Below are positions 7,581-15,001 of a stretch of 19,478 nucleotides of DNA, one piece after another. Source of the stretch: Candidatus Omnitrophota bacterium. Lineage in GTDB: Bacteria > Omnitrophota > Gorgyraeia > B26-G9. The position numbers and the translations under genes are program-made. Within the stretch, counting starts at the first letter, position 1; the number at the start of each line of letters is the position of its first letter. The stretch spans positions 1 to 19,478 of the forward strand of contig JAKLQT010000189.1 in the NCBI GenBank assembly GCA_022013205.1. Direction: 5' to 3'. Under the pieces are notes generated by a model. That model saw only the letters and a list, made by a program, of their open reading frames with translations. It was not told the origin of the DNA and did not search any database.

Positions 7581-7669
7581 TAATTGCTTTTTTTATAATA
7601 AGATAACGTAGATTTTATTTTAATGTTCAATCCAGGCATAATTAATGCAAAAGGAAAAGAAGGATTATT

Positions 7670-9469
7670 ATGAAAAGCGAGAAAAGTTCAGGCAAAAGAG
7701 GCGATTTGACTAACAGAATATCCACTCTGGAAAAAGAGTACCGGGATTTATCTAAGAAAATCACTTCAATGGAAAGAAACACTGATAACGTTGCGTCACT
7801 TGAGAGTGAGGTTGAATGGAAAAAGGAAAGAATGGTTTTAAAAGACCAGATGGCTGCTTTTGAGCAGGAAAGAGTTGCTTTACTTGAGCAGGTTACAAGT
7901 CTTGAAAACCGGCATCTAATTGACGTAGAGGTAGAGCAGGAGCGTGATAACCTTCAGGAAATGGTAGCGGGACTGGAGAAAGACAAGCAGAATCTGCTTC
8001 AAAGCCTGGATCTTCTGAGTGAGGAAAGAAAGCAATTCATAGAAAAGATCAGCCGCCTGGAAAATATTAGCAATGCTTTTTATCTCCAAAAAGAGCGCCG
8101 GGATATGGAAAATGAGATTGCTAATCTCAGGTTTGAGAACAACAGTTTGAACACCCATGCCCAGATGAATGAGGAGGTCAAAAAGGAGCTTGAAAAGAAG
8201 ATCCAAAACCTGGAAGGCCAGAGCAAAGCTTTAAATTATCTGGATCAAAAGAGCAAGTTGTTTAAGGCAGATCTGGATGAAGCCCAGATGTATATTGAAG
8301 ATTTAAAAGGAAAACTTTGTGATTTTGAGGCAGAAAACAAAGGATTAAAGGCAAAATTGGAGGAGCTTGAAAAATATACTCAGGCAGCTAAAAAGAATAA
8401 AGCATATGAAAGAGAACTCTCCGAAAGCAGACATGAAAGCAAAAGGCTTCAGGAGGAGATTTTTGGTTTTGAACAGGAACAGAAAAGCTTGCTTGATGAG
8501 ATATGTGAATTAAAAGAAAAGGTGAGTTCCGAAAAAATAATCAATAAAGCAAATCTTGACCTGTCTAAGAAAATAGGTCAGATTGAGGCTATTAACAAAG
8601 AATTGCTTGCGAAGATTTCAATTCTTGAAGAGGATAAGAAAGAACTCATAGCATTGAATATTCAAAAAGCGCACATGGCTGAAAATAATGAGGGGACAGA
8701 GGAATTAGAGAAGAAAAACAGCGAATTGGAAAAGGAGCGGATTCATTTATTCAAAATTATCGGCAAGCTGGAAGAAGAAAAAAAGGTGCTTCCTTATCTT
8801 GACGAAAAGAGTTCTATCTTAGAGCAAGAGCTCAATCAGGCTGAAAAAAAGCTGGGAGATCTTAAAAAGACGATAACGGATCTTGAGAAGGAAAACAGCG
8901 AAGCGGCAAAGAAAGTAGCTGTGCTGGAAGAAAGGCGTAATACACGCTTAAGCCTTGAACAGGATAACATCGCCTTAAAAAAGAAAGTAGCTGAGCTGGA
9001 AACAGAAATTAAACAGTTGAAGAAAACGCAGAAAGAGTCAGGGATTAAGGAATCTCAATTGGAGCCAACGTATCTTAAAAGCGAAGATTATAAGAAGGAA
9101 CTTGCTAAGATGGGCATTGAAAAAGGATCCCTTATGCAAAAGGCTAATGATCTAATCGCTGAGCGTAAAGAATTGATGAGAAAAGCTGCTGATAGTCAAT
9201 CAATTGTGGAATCGCTTAATAATGATATTAAATTATTGAAACAGAAACAAACAGAACTTTTGAAAACAATAGAAGAGTTCCAGAGTTCAAATCAGGTAGC
9301 CTATGTACTGGATCGGGAAAAGCTTGCGGAGTTAAAGGATTTTACGCTTGAGGCCATACAGGCCAGGAGATGGAAAAGTTCGGAATTTGTAAACGGCGCC
9401 TATGATGCAATAGGGTTGTTTTACAGGACACTTCTTTCAGACAGGCCGATACAAAAAAAGATAAAATAG
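7670..9469 (+). CDS. Long coiled-coil protein of unknown function
   Basis: A 599-residue, almost wholly helical protein rich in Glu, Lys and Leu, with heptad-like spacing from about residue 12 to 540. No signal peptide or membrane segment is seen, so it is probably cytoplasmic. It contains recurring units of the form ExERxxLxxxIxxLE, for example at 65-80, 89-104, 117-132 and 354-369. It also has a clear internal duplication: residues 187-225 (KALNYLDQKS...) and 372-410 (KVLPYLDEKS...) match at 16 of 39 positions. The last 60 residues are different: an aromatic-containing segment, LEAIQARRWKSSEFVNGAYDAIGLFYRTLL, that looks globular. ATG 7670 follows AAGGA with good spacing. The gene has its own promoter and ends in a strong terminator, so it is one transcription unit. 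Low-complexity similarity to SMC or myosin-like proteins would not be informative. A structural or scaffold role is inference. Confidence 0.8.
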   Translation: MKSEKSSGKRGDLTNRISTLEKEYRDLSKKITSMERNTDNVASLESEVEWKKERMVLKDQMAAFEQERVALLEQVTSLENRHLIDVEVEQERDNLQEMVAGLEKDKQNLLQSLDLLSEERKQFIEKISRLENISNAFYLQKERRDMENEIANLRFENNSLNTHAQMNEEVKKELEKKIQNLEGQSKALNYLDQKSKLFKADLDEAQMYIEDLKGKLCDFEAENKGLKAKLEELEKYTQAAKKNKAYERELSESRHESKRLQEEIFGFEQEQKSLLDEICELKEKVSSEKIINKANLDLSKKIGQIEAINKELLAKISILEEDKKELIALNIQKAHMAENNEGTEELEKKNSELEKERIHLFKIIGKLEEEKKVLPYLDEKSSILEQELNQAEKKLGDLKKTITDLEKENSEAAKKVAVLEERRNTRLSLEQDNIALKKKVAELETEIKQLKKTQKESGIKESQLEPTYLKSEDYKKELAKMGIEKGSLMQKANDLIAERKELMRKAADSQSIVESLNNDIKLLKQKQTELLKTIEEFQSSNQVAYVLDREKLAELKDFTLEAIQARRWKSSEFVNGAYDAIGLFYRTLLSDRPIQKKIK

Positions 9470-9494
9470 ACAGGCCGCTCTATAGGCAGTTATT

Positions 9495-9529
9495 AAGCCT
9501 GAACTGGTAATCTCAGTTCAGGCTTTTTT
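9495..9529 (+). terminator. Rho-independent terminator after the coiled-coil gene
   Basis: A perfect 12-bp stem (AAGCCTGAACTG 9495-9506 with CAGTTCAGGCTT 9514-9525), a 7-nt loop and six T at 9524-9529. It lies 26 bp after the stop codon of the coiled-coil gene. Confidence 0.95.
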
Positions 9530-9546
9530 GCTCTTTGTAAAGTTGT

Positions 9547-9575
9547 TTGACAGTGGAGCTATTAAACGTTATTAT
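9547..9575 (+). promoter_or_regulatory. Sigma-70 promoter for the NTF2-like gene
   Basis: A consensus TTGACA (9547-9552), a 17-bp spacer and TATTAT (9570-9575). It is placed directly after the preceding terminator and about 70 bp before the start of the next gene. Confidence 0.65.
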
Positions 9576-9642
9576 ATTCATTGATTGATTTAACCAAGGC
9601 GGGAAAAAATCAGAGGGCCGAATTATAAGACAGGAGGGGTTG

Positions 9643-10080
9643 ATGGGAAAAAGAATAATATTTTTAATATTGGCTTTGGTATTTTTATTTAGCCGGTTTG
9701 TGCTGGCTGATAATGCTAAGGAGGATAATGATATCGTAACTGTATTGAAAAGCGTTATTACAGAAAATTTTGAGGCTTATGAGCTGGAAGATATTGAAAA
9801 AGTGATGCAAACAGTACACAGTAAATCTCCCGGATTTGAAGCTACGAAGGAGTTTTCTTCCCAGGTATTCCCGGTTTATGACATTAAATATGAATTATTA
9901 AGTTTTAAGTATATCTCGCTTGAAGGAGAGTATGCTTTGGGCCGAGTAAAGCAAAAAACATCAAAAATTTCCGGCCCGGAATTTAAGGACAATATTATCG
10001 ATTCGATAGTGATCTTCAAGCAAGAAGCCGGCTTTTGGAAATTATGGTCTCAGGCGACGCTTACGCTGGAATACTTATAA
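9643..10080 (+). CDS. Small exported protein, NTF2/SnoaL-like fold
   Basis: A 145-residue protein. A TTG lies at 9640, but ATG 9643 is better placed: AGGAGG (9632-9637) is five bases before the ATG and only two before the TTG. Residues 1-22 are a signal peptide (KR, core IIFLILALVFLFSRFV, then LA-D). The mature part begins with a helix, VITENFEAYELEDIEKVMQTVH. That is the usual opening of NTF2/SnoaL-like domains, in which a short helix pair is followed by a curved sheet; KYELLSFKYISLEGEYALGRVKQKT and DSIVIFKQEAGFWKLWSQATL fit those strands. Such domains bind small ligands or serve as accessory domains, and no catalytic residue is obvious. It is likely periplasmic. A 196-bp gap with a further promoter separates it from the PilZ gene. 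Confidence 0.75.
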   Translation: MGKRIIFLILALVFLFSRFVLADNAKEDNDIVTVLKSVITENFEAYELEDIEKVMQTVHSKSPGFEATKEFSSQVFPVYDIKYELLSFKYISLEGEYALGRVKQKTSKISGPEFKDNIIDSIVIFKQEAGFWKLWSQATLTLEYL

Positions 10081-10157
10081 TTTGGCCCTCAAAGGGATTT
10101 TATGCGGAGAATCTTAAACTGCTGGGTTCCTCGCAGGTATTAGCATTAACTTTCTAT

Positions 10158-10186
10158 TTGACTTATAATTATGACTATAATAAAAT
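10158..10186 (+). promoter_or_regulatory. Candidate promoter for the PilZ gene
   Basis: TTGACT (10158-10163), a 17-bp spacer, TAAAAT (10181-10186), about 90 bp before the PilZ start codon. The region is very AT-rich, and another TATAAT at 10188-10193 could also act. Confidence 0.5.
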
Positions 10187-10276
10187 GTATAATATAAAAG
10201 CGGGTTATGCTTTAAATGGACAAAGTGATATTGATCAAAATAATAGGTTAGTGTCCGAGATAATCAGGAGGATTAT

Positions 10277-10945
10277 ATGGCGCGGGAAAGAAGAGGATTT
10301 GCGCGGCTTTATGTTGGCGTAGAAGCGGTTTATAAACAGGCGGATAAAGAAAATACTGTTCTAGTACAAGATATTAGTATTTCAGGAGTTAGATTTATTT
10401 CCAACGAAGTTTTAGATCAGAATAGCGAGGTAGCTTTTACTCTATCCATTCCAGATTTACCTAAGAGTATATCAGCAAAAGGAAAGGTTATATGGCAGAG
10501 AAGGTTTTCTGAATCTTTTTGTGATACAGGTTTAGAGTTTACCCATATAGATACTGATTCCCTGCAGATGCTTTCTAATTACATAAAAAGTGCGCTGGGA
10601 AGGGTTGATGAACATCGCGAATTTGTACGCAGTAATCTGAGCACAATGGTTACCTATAAAATTTTAAGTAATCCTGATGAAGAGAAGCGCTGCATTACCG
10701 TTGATGTAAGCCCAACCGGGATGAAGGTTTTTGCTAAAGAGCTTTTAAAGAATGAAGAATCTCTGGAGCTGTCATTTAATCTTCCTGAGGAGGAGGAGGC
10801 TATTCATGCCATAGGTAAAGTGATCTGGGTAAAGGAAAGAGAAGAGAAGTTCACTGAGTGCGGGATAGAATTTACTCAAATAGACATCGCAAGTGTAAAC
10901 AAGATAAATCACTATGTGAAGCAGACATTGGGAATAGAATGGTAG
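10277..10945 (+). CDS. Tandem PilZ-domain protein, both c-di-GMP motifs intact
   Basis: A 222-residue cytosolic protein made of two PilZ domains. PilZ domains bind cyclic di-GMP through RxxxR and (D/N)xSxxG. Domain 1 (about 3-107) has R6-GFA-R10 and D32-I-S34-IS-G37. Domain 2 (about 112-220) has R114-EFV-R118 and D143-V-S145-PT-G148. Each domain also carries the GKVIW strand (69-73 and 180-184) and a (C/T)GxEFT strand, so the two halves are clearly related copies. There is no output domain, signal peptide or membrane segment, so it probably acts by docking on a partner. ATG 10277 has AGGAGG (10266-10271) five bases upstream. It is followed after 10 bp by the SixA-like gene, suggesting one operon. 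The window also holds a GGDEF protein, so a local c-di-GMP link is possible but unproven. Confidence 0.9.
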   Translation: MARERRGFARLYVGVEAVYKQADKENTVLVQDISISGVRFISNEVLDQNSEVAFTLSIPDLPKSISAKGKVIWQRRFSESFCDTGLEFTHIDTDSLQMLSNYIKSALGRVDEHREFVRSNLSTMVTYKILSNPDEEKRCITVDVSPTGMKVFAKELLKNEESLELSFNLPEEEEAIHAIGKVIWVKEREEKFTECGIEFTQIDIASVNKINHYVKQTLGIEW

Positions 10946-10955
10946 GGGCCGGGTT

Positions 10956-11417
10956 GTGAAGCTTTATCTGGTGCGGCATGGGCAGGCTTTGGCTGAAAAT
11001 CAGGATCCTCTGCAGCATCTGAGTGAAAAGGGTAATCTGGACGCGCAAAAAGCTGCTGAGTTTTTAAAAAAAGCCCGGATAAAAATAAATATTATCATTA
11101 GCAGCATAAAAACCCGCGCTATCCAGACAGCAGAGATTATTGCAGCCGAAGTATGTCCCACCTGCAAGGTAGAACAAATAAATGGGGTCTTGCCTAACGA
11201 TTCAGCCGAAGCGTTCCTTGAGAGCATTGAATTTAGTGAAAAAGACATTATGTTAGTAGGGCATCTGCCTTTTTTATCGCACCTTACATCTTTACTCTTA
11301 AGCGGGGAGAAAAATAGAGTAAAAATTTTGTATTCAACCTGCTCAGTAGTATGTCTTGAACAAAAGGAAGGGAATGCGTGGCAATTGATATTTGCCATTA
11401 ATCCGGATTTACTTTAA
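10956..11417 (+). CDS. sixA: SixA-like phosphohistidine phosphatase (histidine phosphatase superfamily)
   Basis: A 153-residue member of the histidine phosphatase superfamily, branch 1, of the compact SixA type. The N-terminal strand MKLYLVRHG carries the R7-H8-G9 signature, in which His8 would be phosphorylated. R54 in SSIKTRAIQTAEI and H103 in MLVGHLPFL complete the catalytic pocket. HLSEKGNLDAQKAAEFL is also typical of the SixA group. E. coli SixA acts on phosphohistidine in phosphorelay or PTS proteins; the substrate here is unknown. The start is GTG 10956, ten bases after the PilZ stop codon, with a G-rich tract GGGGCCGGG upstream as a weak ribosome site. The short gap to the PilZ gene indicates translation from the same mRNA. 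Confidence 0.87.
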   Translation: MKLYLVRHGQALAENQDPLQHLSEKGNLDAQKAAEFLKKARIKINIIISSIKTRAIQTAEIIAAEVCPTCKVEQINGVLPNDSAEAFLESIEFSEKDIMLVGHLPFLSHLTSLLLSGEKNRVKILYSTCSVVCLEQKEGNAWQLIFAINPDLL

Positions 11418-11522
11418 AAAGAATAGTTTAAAAGCGCGTAATAATGACCTCATACAGGAATATTTTCCATAGCCGGTGATTCTAAAAAAAATAAATAGTG
11501 GTTTTTGTGATAGAGAGTAAAT

Positions 11523-12434
11523 ATGAAAAAAAGAGCATTTGCCATTTTATTGTTATTATGTTTACCAAGCTGCGATAGATTGCCTGATAGGCAGGAAAGC
11601 CATTATCAACTAATGAAAGCCGCGGATGGATCGGTTTACCGTCTAAATAAAAAAACAGGCCAGGTGTCAGTGATAAAAGGGGATGAAATCGTTGCGATCA
11701 AAGCAGCTAACCCGGTGCCGGAAATAAAATACGCTGAAATAAATCCTGAAAAAGAACAGCCTGAAGAAGGCCCCCAGAACATATCGCAGGCAAAAACCCC
11801 GGAACCGGCCGATAATGTACAAGTTGATTATGCTATTAAAAACATGAAGGACTGGAGTGAACAGCGGTTGCAGGGAAAGAATCTAAAAGTCAGGTTTAAA
11901 AGTGCATGGAAAAAAGGGGTGCTGGATTATGAGTTTGTGGCTTATCCCTATCTGTCACTTAAGAAAATGCTTGATAAAAAGGAAGAGGATGTTTATTATC
12001 AGAGAAAATGGCATGGATTTGTTATTAATTTAATTGATGAAGAAGGAGTTATAATAAATATAATACCGATAAAGCTTTGGGATATGGCCAGGACGGTTGA
12101 TAATAAAGGAAGGTTTGAAAGCATGGTAATAAAGGATAAAATCGAGCTTCCGGAAGATGAATATATCAGAATTATAGATTATAATCTTGACTGGAAGCTT
12201 GACCGGCTGTTTATACCTGACTATAAATTTCAAAACAAAGTCGATGACCTAATGCAGACATACAGTTGGTATGGTGAAGTAGACCGAAAGGTTGATATCG
12301 ATGCCCCTCAAGGGGCCAAGTACTGGTGGATGACGTTCCCGGATAAGAGAAAGGTATATTTTTCCACTGAGCAGGAACTTCTTAAAAGTTATCAGGAAAC
12401 AACAGGAAAGATTATTGACAGCCATAAAGAGTGA
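11523..12434 (+). CDS. Probable lipoprotein of unknown function
   Basis: A 303-residue protein whose N-terminus is a lipoprotein signal: KKR, the hydrophobic core AFAILLLLC, then LPSC with Cys17 as the likely lipidated residue. The Pro at -2 is not typical, but the rest fits. After it comes YQLMKAADGSVYRLNKKTGQVSVIKGDEIVAI (29-60), a short beta element of the kind seen in exported proteins that display a bound variable. A proline/glutamate-rich linker (about 64-99) leads to the main domain, about 100-295, with many Trp, Tyr and charged residues. I recognise no family for that domain. Asp18 after the Cys would, by the E. coli +2 rule, favour inner-membrane retention, though the rule may not hold here. 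It lies 105 bp after the SixA-like gene; no clear promoter is visible in that gap. Confidence 0.72.
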   Translation: MKKRAFAILLLLCLPSCDRLPDRQESHYQLMKAADGSVYRLNKKTGQVSVIKGDEIVAIKAANPVPEIKYAEINPEKEQPEEGPQNISQAKTPEPADNVQVDYAIKNMKDWSEQRLQGKNLKVRFKSAWKKGVLDYEFVAYPYLSLKKMLDKKEEDVYYQRKWHGFVINLIDEEGVIINIIPIKLWDMARTVDNKGRFESMVIKDKIELPEDEYIRIIDYNLDWKLDRLFIPDYKFQNKVDDLMQTYSWYGEVDRKVDIDAPQGAKYWWMTFPDKRKVYFSTEQELLKSYQETTGKIIDSHKE

Positions 12435-12457
12435 TCATCTCAATTAATTTTAAGCGC

Positions 12458-12480
12458 ATTAACAATTACTTGTTAATTTT
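12458..12480 (+). terminator. Weak A/T-rich hairpin with T-run after the lipoprotein gene
   Basis: ATTAACAA (12458-12465), loop TTAC, TTGTTAAT (12470-12477), then TTT. The stem is perfect over 8 bp but A/T-rich, so termination may be partial. Confidence 0.4.
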
Positions 12481-12512
12481 GATCAGGGGATATCTCTTAT
12501 ACGGGAATAAAA

Positions 12513-12890
12513 ATGGCGATTAAATGCCCAAAGTGCAAGAAAATCTACGAGCTGTCAGCCTTTGACGCGCAGGAGAGTCTTTTCTGTGTTTGCGGGCAAA
12601 GTTTAGGTGTTGAGCAGGAAGATGTAATGAAGAGTTTAAATGAAATTTGTACACAGTATAAATTAAAGCTTGAGGAGGGAAAAGTTGTCCAAATACGGAA
12701 AATGGCTGATAGTATAGTTTCTTTGATAATGAATATTGATTACAGCCGGGATTATGTGAAAATACAAAAAAATAAATTGAGGGACTTAATTTTAGAGATT
12801 TCACCGGATAAGGTTCATCTTTATGGATTAATTTATGAGCCAAGGTTTGAAAGGCTCTGGAAAAAGTTCCGTGAGAGCGATGCGGATTAA
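12513..12890 (+). CDS. Small zinc-ribbon-containing protein of unknown function
   Basis: A 125-residue protein. The N-terminus is a short metal-binding knuckle, C5-PK-C8 and C25-V-C27 (CxxC and CxC), consistent with a rubredoxin-like or zinc-ribbon fold. Residues 36-125 are helical and charged (KSLNEICTQYKLKLEEGKVVQIRKMADSIVSLIMN...) with no membrane segment; I do not recognise that part. ATG 12513 has only a weak ribosome site (ACGGGA). It is followed by a 41-bp gap and a second zinc-ribbon gene, then lemA, all in one direction, so the four genes 12513-14819 may be co-transcribed. Confidence 0.65.
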   Translation: MAIKCPKCKKIYELSAFDAQESLFCVCGQSLGVEQEDVMKSLNEICTQYKLKLEEGKVVQIRKMADSIVSLIMNIDYSRDYVKIQKNKLRDLILEISPDKVHLYGLIYEPRFERLWKKFRESDAD

Positions 12891-12931
12891 ATTATGAGTT
12901 GTTCTTTACTTTAATATTTTAAGGAGATATT

Positions 12932-13231
12932 ATGAAAAAATGCCCGTTTTGTGCTGAAGAAATACAGGATGGAGCAATAAAATGCAAGCATTGCGGTGAG
13001 TTCATCAAAAAAATAAAAAAATGGTATTTTCAGCCGATAGGCATGATAATTCTCTTTTTTGCCGTAGGGCCTTTGGCCCTGCCTTTAGTTTGGATGAATC
13101 CTGATTTGAATAAAAATCAGAAGCTGCTTATAAGTGCCGTTGTGATTTGCTTATTTTGGATATTAGGGGCAGTGGTCGCAAATTCGCTCAAAAATCTGAT
13201 CAGTTATTATCAGCTTATGTTTCAGCTTTAG
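12932..13231 (+). CDS. Zinc-ribbon membrane protein (two transmembrane helices)
   Basis: A 99-residue protein. An N-terminal zinc ribbon of the common double-cysteine type, C4-PF-C7 and C18-KH-C21 (CPFCAEEIQDGAIKCKHCGE), is followed by a basic stretch (KKIKKW) and two membrane helices (about 36-54 and 63-83). This layout is widespread in bacteria, with the ribbon in the cytoplasm; the function is generally unknown. AAGGAGA (12920-12926) is well placed before ATG 12932. Its place just before lemA and a DUF3137 gene suggests an envelope-associated cluster. Confidence 0.8.
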   Translation: MKKCPFCAEEIQDGAIKCKHCGEFIKKIKKWYFQPIGMIILFFAVGPLALPLVWMNPDLNKNQKLLISAVVICLFWILGAVVANSLKNLISYYQLMFQL

Positions 13232-13278
13232 CCGCTTTTCACAGAGATGTTATAAGGATAATCAAAAAGGGGGACAAA

Positions 13279-13839
13279 ATGAACGCAGGATTATGGGTGT
13301 TAATTGGAGGTGCTGTTTTAATCGGGCTCCTGTATAACAGCTTAGTGGGTAAAAAAAACCAGGTAGAGAATGTTTTTGCCGGTATGGACGCGATACTTAA
13401 GAAAAGGTATGATCTTATCCCCAATCTTATTTCAACGGTTAAAACCTATATGAAGCATGAACAAGGGACATTAACGGAAATAACCGAAATAAGAGCAAAG
13501 GCGATCTCAGGAAACCTTAGTAACGATGAAAAAGTAGAGCTGGATAATAAGGTTACTAAGGCGCTTGGCGGTATTATGGTTGCTGTTGAAAACTATCCTG
13601 ATCTTAAGGCTAATCAGAATTTCCTGCAGCTGCAAAGATCTCTAAATGAAATTGAAGAACAGATTTCCGCCGCTCGCAGAGCATATAATGCCGCGGTAAC
13701 CGACTATAATAATTCGATTGAAATGGCCCCTACAAACATCCTGGCTTCAGTTATGCGTTATCAAAGAAAACAGGTGTTTGAAATTTCTCAAACAGAAAGA
13801 CAAAATGTAAATGTGAAAAACCTTTTTAATCAATCGTAG
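13279..13839 (+). CDS. lemA: LemA family protein
   Basis: A 186-residue protein of the LemA family. An N-terminal membrane helix (about 4-20, GLWVLIGGAVLIGLLYN) is followed by the conserved core KKNQVENVFAGMDAILKKRYDLIPNLISTVKTYMKHE, which matches the family's highly conserved N-terminal helix pair almost residue for residue. The rest is the four-helix bundle ending in the NVxxLF-like tail (NVKNLFNQ). The frame is open farther upstream to about 13147, but that part would overlap the preceding gene. ATG 13279 has a G-rich site (AGGGGG) five bases upstream and puts the membrane helix at the very N-terminus, as in relatives. LemA function is not settled. It is paired with a DUF3137 gene, a frequent neighbour. 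Confidence 0.93.
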   Translation: MNAGLWVLIGGAVLIGLLYNSLVGKKNQVENVFAGMDAILKKRYDLIPNLISTVKTYMKHEQGTLTEITEIRAKAISGNLSNDEKVELDNKVTKALGGIMVAVENYPDLKANQNFLQLQRSLNEIEEQISAARRAYNAAVTDYNNSIEMAPTNILASVMRYQRKQVFEISQTERQNVNVKNLFNQS

Positions 13840-13843
13840 TTTT

Positions 13844-13859
13844 CTTTCTTTTAAGAAAG
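13844..13859 (+). promoter_or_regulatory. Short hairpin over the ribosome site of the DUF3137 gene
   Basis: CTTTCTT (13844-13850), TT, AAGAAAG (13853-13859). The 3' arm runs into AAAGG, the likely ribosome-binding site 11 nt before ATG 13872, so folding could dampen its translation relative to lemA. The two-base gap means the real loop would open the inner pairs. Weak evidence. Confidence 0.3.
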
Positions 13860-13871
13860 GCCGCTAAATAA

Positions 13872-14819
13872 ATGAAAACACTTGAGGAATTAAAGAATTT
13901 TTACGAGTCTACGCTGTTGCCGGAACTAAAGGTTCTCGAGATTCAGAGGCTAAAAGTGCGAAACAAAGTGCTGCTTGGCGGCTTTACCATTATCCCCTTA
14001 GCCGCGCTGCTCGCGTTTTTTGTTAAAAACAAAGATTTGGCAATGTTAATTATGCTGCTTGGCATTATTGCTGTTTTCTTTATTTCCTTTATCGCGGCAA
14101 AAGATTACAGAAAGAACTTTAAAAAGGGGATCATAGAGAGCATTGTACATTTTATTGATAAAAACCTCAGTTACCAGAGGACAGGCTGTATCGCAAGATC
14201 TTCATTCATGGACAGTAAGATCTTTACAAGAAGGCCGGACGAATACAGCGGGGATGATTATGTAAAAGGCAAGGTTGGGCAGACTCATCTGGAGTTTTCC
14301 GAGATTCACGCGAAATATGTTACGTATGATAGCAAAGGGCGCAGACAGGTGCATACAATATTTAAGGGCCTGTTTTTTATTGCTGATTTTAATAAGCATT
14401 TCAGCGGCAGGACTGTGGTCCTGCCCGATACAGCGGAAAAGCTTTTCGGCCAAATAGGCACCTTGCTCCAGTCAATCAATAAAATAAGAGGACAGCTTAT
14501 TAAACTGGAGGATCCCGAATTTGAAAAAATATTTGCTGTTTACGGTGACAATCAGATAGAAGCGCGATACATCTTATCGACCAGCCTTATGAGCAGGATG
14601 GTTGAGTTTAAGAAAAAAACCAGGCGTAGGATCTGTTTTTCCTTTATCGGGTCTAAAGTTTATGTTGCCGTAAGTTATGGCAGAAATCTTTTTGAACCGC
14701 GTATATTCAGAACCTTACTTGATTTTTCTCCGATTGGGCAGTATTTTGAGGATTTTCAAATGGCGGTAGGGATAGTGGAAGATTTGAATTTAAATACAAG
14801 GATATGGACCAAGACATAA
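13872..14819 (+). CDS. DUF3137 family membrane protein, partner of LemA
   Basis: A 315-residue protein. An N-terminal amphipathic helix (LEELKNFYESTLLPELKVLE) is followed by two membrane helices (about 33-50 and 56-76) and a large cytoplasmic domain. The domain includes KIFTRRPDEYSGDDYVKGKVGQTHLEFSEIHAKYVTYDSKGRRQVHTIFKGLFFIADFNKHFSGRTVVLPD. This 'GxxGxTxxEFSElHAxY...xxxFKGLFFxADFNKxFxGxTxVLPD' block is the hallmark of DUF3137 (PF11335). Proteins of this family often sit beside LemA, as here, with a 32-bp gap. Function is unknown. The last segment (FEPRIFRTLLDFSPIGQYFEDFQMAVGIVEDLNLNTRIW) also fits the family end. Confidence 0.9.
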   Translation: MKTLEELKNFYESTLLPELKVLEIQRLKVRNKVLLGGFTIIPLAALLAFFVKNKDLAMLIMLLGIIAVFFISFIAAKDYRKNFKKGIIESIVHFIDKNLSYQRTGCIARSSFMDSKIFTRRPDEYSGDDYVKGKVGQTHLEFSEIHAKYVTYDSKGRRQVHTIFKGLFFIADFNKHFSGRTVVLPDTAEKLFGQIGTLLQSINKIRGQLIKLEDPEFEKIFAVYGDNQIEARYILSTSLMSRMVEFKKKTRRRICFSFIGSKVYVAVSYGRNLFEPRIFRTLLDFSPIGQYFEDFQMAVGIVEDLNLNTRIWTKT

Positions 14820-14898
14820 TCCCGCTTGCCGCCGCTTGCCCGATTATTTCATACCGCTGCTTATTTTTTTCTGCTGACTTTGCGCTCTTTTAGAAGTG

Positions 14899-14909
14899 CC
14901 GGTTCTTAA
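14899..14909 (-). repeat. Intergenic word TTAAGAACCGG, copy 3 (inverted)
   Basis: CCGGTTCTTAA on the + strand, the reverse complement of copies 1 and 2, 24 bp before the -35 box of the LMW-PTP gene. On its own strand the word continues as GGCACTTC, unlike the GGAAAT of the other two. The 14820-15001 gap also contains two tandem CCGCTTGCC words near 14821-14841. Confidence 0.6.
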
Positions 14910-14932
14910 TCCCTGTGTTGACGCTGATTGGT

Positions 14933-14961
14933 TTGCAACTCCTTAAAAAATCAGGTATAAT
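14933..14961 (+). promoter_or_regulatory. Sigma-70 promoter for the LMW-PTP gene
   Basis: TTGCAA (14933-14938), exactly 17 bp, consensus TATAAT (14956-14961). The start would fall near 14968, giving a leader of about 34 nt before ATG 15002. This also shows that an upstream in-frame start at 14915 cannot be the real one. Confidence 0.7.
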
Positions 14962-15001
14962 TTCTTACCTTAAAATTCAACCGAATAAGCGGAATTTGAT
15001 T

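Noticed and set aside
10035..10322. A 95-codon frame overlapping the NTF2-like and PilZ genes
   Set aside because: It overlaps both real genes in another frame, has no ribosome site, and covers the candidate PilZ promoter.
13147..13278. Upstream extension of LemA
   Set aside because: It overlaps the preceding gene, and LemA proteins start just before the membrane helix, as ATG 13279 does.
14915..15001. Upstream extension of the LMW-PTP protein
   Set aside because: The frame is open, but it overlaps the consensus promoter and would bury the signal peptide inside the protein.
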